Positions 59,824-64,000 of a stretch of 64,000 nt of DNA are shown here, in pieces. Each line of letters starts with the position of its first letter. The stretch's first letter is position 1. A program made the translations under genes and the position numbers. The notes beneath the pieces are model-generated. The model did no database searches, had not been told where the DNA came from, and saw nothing but the letters and a program-made list of their open reading frames with translations. The DNA comes from JAOAGA01 sp964540515 (GTDB lineage Bacteria; CALINM01). The DNA is taken from NCBI GenBank assembly GCA_964540515.1, contig CAZIMS010000008.1:62001-126000 (forward strand), in the 5' to 3' direction.

Positions 59824-61353
59824 TTGTGTTCATTCTTAGAGATGGTTAAAGAATCAAAAATTAGCAATATATTACTTGTTAGAAGAAATATCATTGAGTA
59901 TTTGAGAGAAATTAGATACTCTAAAGACTTAAACTTACAGGTTCTTGAAAAGCTTGGAGAGTATTTTCTACAGCATGATACACTTATAATTCCGCTTCTT
60001 ATTGAAGAAATCCAAAAAGAAGATAACAGTGAGGTTCTCTACAAGTTCGAGTACCTCTTGAAATATCTTGATAATCCCAAAATTGTTAAGTCTTTAATTA
60101 ACATACTAAACAGAAACAAAGATAAGATTAAATTGAAATCCATGATATTGAGGGTTTTGAAGTACTACAACGTAGATTTTTCAACACCAGCCCTTCAGAG
60201 CTTTCATCGCGAGCTTGTGTTGGAATCAGAAAATATAGCTAATAACCTACTTAAGTATTATGATACTGACTGGTTAGAGTTCGCTAAAGTTTTTAAGGAT
60301 TTTACCTTCATAGATAACACTCAATTAGATGTATTGAGATTGATTGAAAAAAATAATGACAAAAAAAAGTACGGCATCTTTCTTACAATGCTTTTAACAA
60401 ACAATAATAATTTAATATCCACTGTTATTAGTACTTTAGGTAAGTCTTTTGATATAGAGGCCGCAGATGTATTAAAGAAGGCATTGCTTTTCCTTCCTAC
60501 AAAATATCATAACCTCATAGAACAGAATTTAAGGAAGCTAAGATTTAAAGGGATTAGAGATAATAATGAGCTAATCGAAGAAAACAACATCTTATCTTGT
60601 TATTTAAGTTATCCCTATTACGAAGGTAAAGTAACCATACTTTATAGGCTCAAAAAGGATAATAAAAATATCTTGATGATAATTAGAATTGATCCCGTGC
60701 ATTGTGTTGATGATAAGTGCGTTTTATATACTCCTAATAGTGATATAGAGGCTGAAGAAATTCTTAAGATGAATATTAAATATCTAAATCTAAAAAAGGT
60801 AGAAAATGGTTATGAGATAAGGCTATTAAACAACGCCATTTTTTTTAATTATGTAAATGATTATAAGTTTCCTCCTCTCTTTTCTGTATTTATTAATTTT
60901 TTACCATCCTATTATTTTAAACCTCTCTATTACAATCCGGAAAAGATAAGAGAAAAATTTACTATAATCAGTGATAGGGAATTGCTTATAAAAAATTCAG
61001 ATAAGATATGGGATATAATAGAAGGGCTAAAATGGCTAAATATTGATTATGATTTTATATCAATTATAAGTAGATGGTATGTTAACTCAAAGAAAAATGA
61101 ACATCTTTGGATGGATGAGCTCTTTATCAGAAAGGTTTTGAGAGAGATAATTATTCCTGATCTTACGGATTGGAAAAATAAACTTCTTTTTTTAGCAGAT
61201 TTCCTTGATAATATTAATGAACATAAAGAATATATTGAATTAATTTTAGCAGTTTACGATGAGATTGAGAAAGATATAGAAAAGTTGGAGAAGATACCTT
61301 TTATAAGGAAGTTAATTTTAGGCAGTAAAGAACAAATTACAAATTTTCTATAA
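59824..61353 (+). CDS. uncharacterised HEAT-like helical repeat protein
   Basis: 509 residues. The first 230 look like alpha-solenoid repeats (IIPLLIEEIQKEDNSEVLYK, ISTVISTLGKSFDIEAADVL) of HEAT type. The rest has mixed strands and helices (CYLSYPYYEGKVTILYRLKK) and is not recognised. No signal peptide. TTG 59824 is used because AAGGA lies about nine bases before it; ATG 59842 is the alternative. Precedes gpsA by 26 bases. Confidence 0.78.
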   Translation: MCSFLEMVKESKISNILLVRRNIIEYLREIRYSKDLNLQVLEKLGEYFLQHDTLIIPLLIEEIQKEDNSEVLYKFEYLLKYLDNPKIVKSLINILNRNKDKIKLKSMILRVLKYYNVDFSTPALQSFHRELVLESENIANNLLKYYDTDWLEFAKVFKDFTFIDNTQLDVLRLIEKNNDKKKYGIFLTMLLTNNNNLISTVISTLGKSFDIEAADVLKKALLFLPTKYHNLIEQNLRKLRFKGIRDNNELIEENNILSCYLSYPYYEGKVTILYRLKKDNKNILMIIRIDPVHCVDDKCVLYTPNSDIEAEEILKMNIKYLNLKKVENGYEIRLLNNAIFFNYVNDYKFPPLFSVFINFLPSYYFKPLYYNPEKIREKFTIISDRELLIKNSDKIWDIIEGLKWLNIDYDFISIISRWYVNSKKNEHLWMDELFIRKVLREIIIPDLTDWKNKLLFLADFLDNINEHKEYIELILAVYDEIEKDIEKLEKIPFIRKLILGSKEQITNFL

Positions 61354-61379
61354 TTAATCAATCAAAAAGGAGGCAAATA

Positions 61380-62390
61380 TTGAAGATAGCAGTTGTAGGA
61401 GGCGGTAGCTTTGGAACAGCCATATCACAATTGTATTCTAAGATTTTTAAAGAGGTTCATCTCTGGGTCTATGAGGAAGAAGTATATAGGATGATCCTTG
61501 ATGATAGAGAAAATAAAATTTTTATGCCCGGTTTTAAGTTATCAGATAACATAATTCCACACCTTAGCATGGAATCAGCCTTAAAAGACTCAAAATACAT
61601 ATTTATAGCAGTTCCTTCCCATGTCTTCAGAAATGTTTTGAACACGATGAAGCCCTTTATCCCTAACGACTCAACCTTGATATCTGTTGCAAAGGGGATA
61701 GAAAACAAGACCAATTATGTAATGGTTCAGGTTATTGAAGATGTCTTAGGAAGATACTGTCTTAATAGAGTTTGTGTTCTTTCTGGTCCAAGCTTTGCAA
61801 AGGAAGTAATGGAAGGTAAACCCACCTTAGTAGTTGTGGCATCCAAAGATAGAGATAGGTCAGAGATGGTTCAGAAACTATTTTCAACAAGCTCCTTTAG
61901 GATATATACCTCCGATGATGTTATGGGAGTTGAGCTTGGAGGAGCTTTAAAAAATGTTCTTGCTATATCTGCTGGTATTTGTGAGGGTATGAAATTAGGC
62001 TATAATGCTATGGCTGCTTTAATAACAAGAGGTCTTGCAGAGATGACGAGATTAGGTGTTGCCATGGGGGCAAATCCTTTGACCTTTAAGGGTCTTTCAG
62101 GAGTAGGAGATCTAGTTCTTACCTGTACAGGCTCTTTAAGTAGGAATAGACAGGTGGGGATAAAGCTTGCTGAGGGATACAGCATTGATAAGATTGAGAA
62201 GGAGATGAGAATGGTAGCAGAGGGAGTTAGGACCTCTTGTTCAGTCTATGAGCTTTCAAAAAAATATGAGATAGATATGCCAATTTCAAAGGAGGTTTAC
62301 AACATAATTTATCACAAAAAGGACCCAAAAGCAGCTCTAAGAGAGCTTATGGAAAGAAAACTAAAATTTGAAAGGGAGTACATTTTTTAG
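61380..62390 (+). CDS. gpsA: glycerol-3-phosphate dehydrogenase [NAD(P)+]
   Basis: Makes sn-glycerol 3-phosphate for phospholipids. 336 residues: nucleotide site VVGGGSFGTAISQLYS, IFIAVPSHVFR, catalytic Lys region VSVAKGIE-like and LGGALKNVLAISAGICEG, and LSGVGDLVLTCTGSLSRNRQVG. TTG start with AAGGAGGC just upstream. Confidence 0.95.
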   Translation: MKIAVVGGGSFGTAISQLYSKIFKEVHLWVYEEEVYRMILDDRENKIFMPGFKLSDNIIPHLSMESALKDSKYIFIAVPSHVFRNVLNTMKPFIPNDSTLISVAKGIENKTNYVMVQVIEDVLGRYCLNRVCVLSGPSFAKEVMEGKPTLVVVASKDRDRSEMVQKLFSTSSFRIYTSDDVMGVELGGALKNVLAISAGICEGMKLGYNAMAALITRGLAEMTRLGVAMGANPLTFKGLSGVGDLVLTCTGSLSRNRQVGIKLAEGYSIDKIEKEMRMVAEGVRTSCSVYELSKKYEIDMPISKEVYNIIYHKKDPKAALRELMERKLKFEREYIF

Positions 62391-62399
62391 GGAGGTGGT

Positions 62400-63932
62400 A
62401 TGTATCCAGTTTTTTTAATAATTTTAGATGGCTGGGGGTTAGGTAAGGAAGAAGATACTAATGCCTATCATAGAGCAAATGCATCTTTCCTTAAAGGTCT
62501 TTTTCACAATTTTCCTCATAGCCAGCTAATTACTTCTGGAGAAGATGTAGGACTGCCAGAAGGTCAGATGGGGAATTCAGAGGTTGGACATCTAAACATA
62601 GGTGCAGGCAGGATAGTTTATCAAGACTTAACAAGGATTTCCAAAGAGATTAGAGAAGGTAGTTTTTTTCAAAATAAAGTCTTGCTTACTGCTTTAGAGA
62701 AGACTTTAAAAAACAACTCCAAACTTCACTTAATGGGACTTGTATCAGATGGGGGCGTTCATTCCCATATAGAGCATCTTAAGGCTCTATTAATTTTTGC
62801 CAAAGAGAAGGGTTTGCAAGAAGTGGTAATACATTGCTTTACCGATGGTAGAGATACACCCCCCAATAGTGGAGTTGAATATATAAAAGATTTAAAAAAT
62901 TTTGTTGATAATCTTGGGATTGGCAGGTTTGGGCTTCTTTCTGGTAGATACTATGCTATGGATAGAGATAAAAGGTGGGAGAGGACACAGCTTGCATACG
63001 AAGCATTAACTTTAGGTAAGGCAGATTATTATGTAGATAACATAGTAGCCGGAGTAGAAAAGGCCTACGAGAGAGGAGAGACAGACGAGTTTATAAAGCC
63101 AACAATCATAAATGGAGAGAAGGATATAACTATTAAAAACAAAGATGTTGTAATCTTTTTCAATTTTAGAGCCGATAGGGCAAGACAGCTTACCCATGCT
63201 CTTACAGAGAAAGACTTCAATAACTTTGAAAGAAATGTAAAACCAGATATAGCCTATTACGTTACTATGACTCTCTATGATGAGAAGCTAAAAAATGTGC
63301 ACATTGCTTACCCACCTGAGGTCTTAAAAAACATATTAGGTGAGGTAATTTCTCAAAACAAGCTAACTCAGCTTAGGATTGCAGAGACAGAAAAGTATGC
63401 CCACGTAACCTATTTTTTTAATGGTGGTGAAGAAAGACCCTTTGAGTTGGAGGATAGATGTCTTATCCCCTCACCAAAAGATGTTCCAACCTATGATTAC
63501 AAACCTGAGATGAGTGCCTTTGAAGTTACCAATGAGGTATTAAAGAGACTTTCGGAAGATAAATACAAATTTGTCGTATTAAACTATGCCAACATGGATA
63601 TGGTAGGACACACAGGCTCACTACCTGCAGCCATTAAGGCTGTTGAAGCCGTTGATAAATGCGTTTCAAAGCTAATCCCAGCAATACTTGATAAAGGTGG
63701 AACCGTTTTTTTAACTTCTGATCACGGAAATGCTGAACAGATGGCAGAAGAAGATGGGTCTCCCCATACGGCCCATACTAAAAATCCCGTACCCTTTTTA
63801 TTTATAAGTAAAAGTTCAAGTTTAAAGCTTAGAAATGGAAGACTTTGTGATATAGCACCGACTATACTCTCCTATCTGGCTATTAAAAAGCCTAAAGAGA
63901 TGACAGGTGAATCACTTTTTATTAAAGATTAA
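62400..63932 (+). CDS. gpmI: 2,3-bisphosphoglycerate-independent phosphoglycerate mutase
   Basis: Manganese enzyme interconverting 3- and 2-phosphoglycerate. 510 residues. LIILDGWGLG with the first metal Asp, the catalytic Ser in GQMGNSEVGHLNIGAGR, GLVSDGGVHSHIEHL, FTDGRDTPPNS, NYANMDMVGHTG and LTSDHGNAE with late metal ligands. Preceded by GGGAGGTGG. Its end overlaps a ComF-like start. Confidence 0.96.
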   Translation: MYPVFLIILDGWGLGKEEDTNAYHRANASFLKGLFHNFPHSQLITSGEDVGLPEGQMGNSEVGHLNIGAGRIVYQDLTRISKEIREGSFFQNKVLLTALEKTLKNNSKLHLMGLVSDGGVHSHIEHLKALLIFAKEKGLQEVVIHCFTDGRDTPPNSGVEYIKDLKNFVDNLGIGRFGLLSGRYYAMDRDKRWERTQLAYEALTLGKADYYVDNIVAGVEKAYERGETDEFIKPTIINGEKDITIKNKDVVIFFNFRADRARQLTHALTEKDFNNFERNVKPDIAYYVTMTLYDEKLKNVHIAYPPEVLKNILGEVISQNKLTQLRIAETEKYAHVTYFFNGGEERPFELEDRCLIPSPKDVPTYDYKPEMSAFEVTNEVLKRLSEDKYKFVVLNYANMDMVGHTGSLPAAIKAVEAVDKCVSKLIPAILDKGGTVFLTSDHGNAEQMAEEDGSPHTAHTKNPVPFLFISKSSSLKLRNGRLCDIAPTILSYLAIKKPKEMTGESLFIKD

Positions 63933-64000
63933 AAGGGGCGTAACTGATTTTTTAAGCTTTATAGCCGATGAAAGGTGTTTTGCCTGTGGTTGGGATAGAG
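63907..64000 (+). CDS. ComF-like phosphoribosyltransferase, N-terminal fragment (cut by window)
   Basis: The frame from GTG 63907 reads through GVTDFLSFIADERCFACGW, typical of the first zinc-finger segment of ComF family proteins. Only about 31 residues are visible and the start codon is uncertain, because the frame overlaps the gpmI end by 26 bases. Family relatives act in DNA uptake or as phosphoribosyltransferases. Confidence 0.5.
   Translation, partial: MNHFLLKIKRGVTDFLSFIADERCFACGWDR

Noticed and set aside
1..64000. tRNA, rRNA, tmRNA or riboswitch genes
   Set aside because: The intergenic gaps were read for cloverleaf or conserved RNA features and none was recognised; a covariance-model search could still reveal one.

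Overview
The window is AT-rich, densely packed, almost entirely co-directional DNA (mostly + strand) with 1 to 20 base gene overlaps and many GTG/TTG starts. Gene content points to an anaerobic, cytochrome-rich Gram-negative bacterium. Evidence includes two octaheme cytochromes (a nitrite reductase of the TvNiR/ONR type and a hydroxylamine-oxidoreductase-type protein), system II cytochrome c maturation (CcsA/ResB-like), an aldehyde:ferredoxin oxidoreductase, a LapB-like protein and several redox sensors. The combination resembles Deferribacterota (Calditerrivibrio/Deferribacter-like); that placement is an inference and was not tested by any search.

Layout. 1-7141: a histidine operon (hisG partial, hisD, hisC, hisB, hisH, an inserted lipoprotein gene, hisA, hisF, hisE) ending in slyD. 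7175-10266: a four-cluster ferredoxin with an AOR-family enzyme, a polyprenol-phosphate sugar transferase and a small membrane protein. 10386-10724: an internally deleted insertion sequence (MITE-like) with a 14 bp target duplication. 10797-18592: a nine-gene signalling cluster bracketed by two predicted diiron O2-binding proteins (a flavodiiron-like ODP protein and a bacteriohemerythrin). Between them lie a tandem HD/HD-GYP protein, a PAS histidine kinase with a degenerate receiver, a receiver-PATAN regulator, a ParA-type ATPase, roadblock proteins and a receiver-TPR protein. This is the best candidate for an undescribed system. 18633-22543: a heme-binding sensor kinase, an OmpR-type regulator and an octaheme nitrite reductase, with 10 bp phased repeats between regulator and enzyme.

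22681-26391: a lipoprotein, SpoU methyltransferase, DUF218, a CbiF-like methyltransferase and a U32 protein. 26395-31210 (minus strand): O-methyltransferase, asd, wrbA, DUF2892, LOG family, ftsY and a roadblock-like protein. 31211-32940: a mobile-element scar consisting of a possible solo CRISPR repeat and an ISNCY-type element whose middle is replaced by the end of an IS256-type element. 32941-34774: HAO-type octaheme cytochrome plus a monoheme cytochrome. 34929-49598: a housekeeping run aroA-cmk-ispH-rpsA-sppA-phosphodiesterase-HIT-lapB-mutS-nitroreductase-amidase-glnD. 49595-50278 (minus): VTT membrane protein. 50405-54382: pyrR-pyrB-pyrC-carA behind a leader-peptide/hairpin region that looks like an attenuator or Shine-Dalgarno switch. 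54387-63932: an unknown protein, CcsA-like, ResB-like, a GT-C/TPR membrane protein, a nitroreductase, a HEAT-like protein, gpsA and gpmI, with the start of a ComF-like gene at the edge.

How it fits together: the octaheme enzymes and the cytochrome c assembly proteins suggest ammonifying nitrogen-oxide respiration in the periplasm. The heme sensor kinase pair probably controls the nitrite reductase. The diiron/roadblock/ParA cluster may convert O2 or redox state into c-di-GMP turnover or protein positioning. No tRNA or rRNA gene was recognised.
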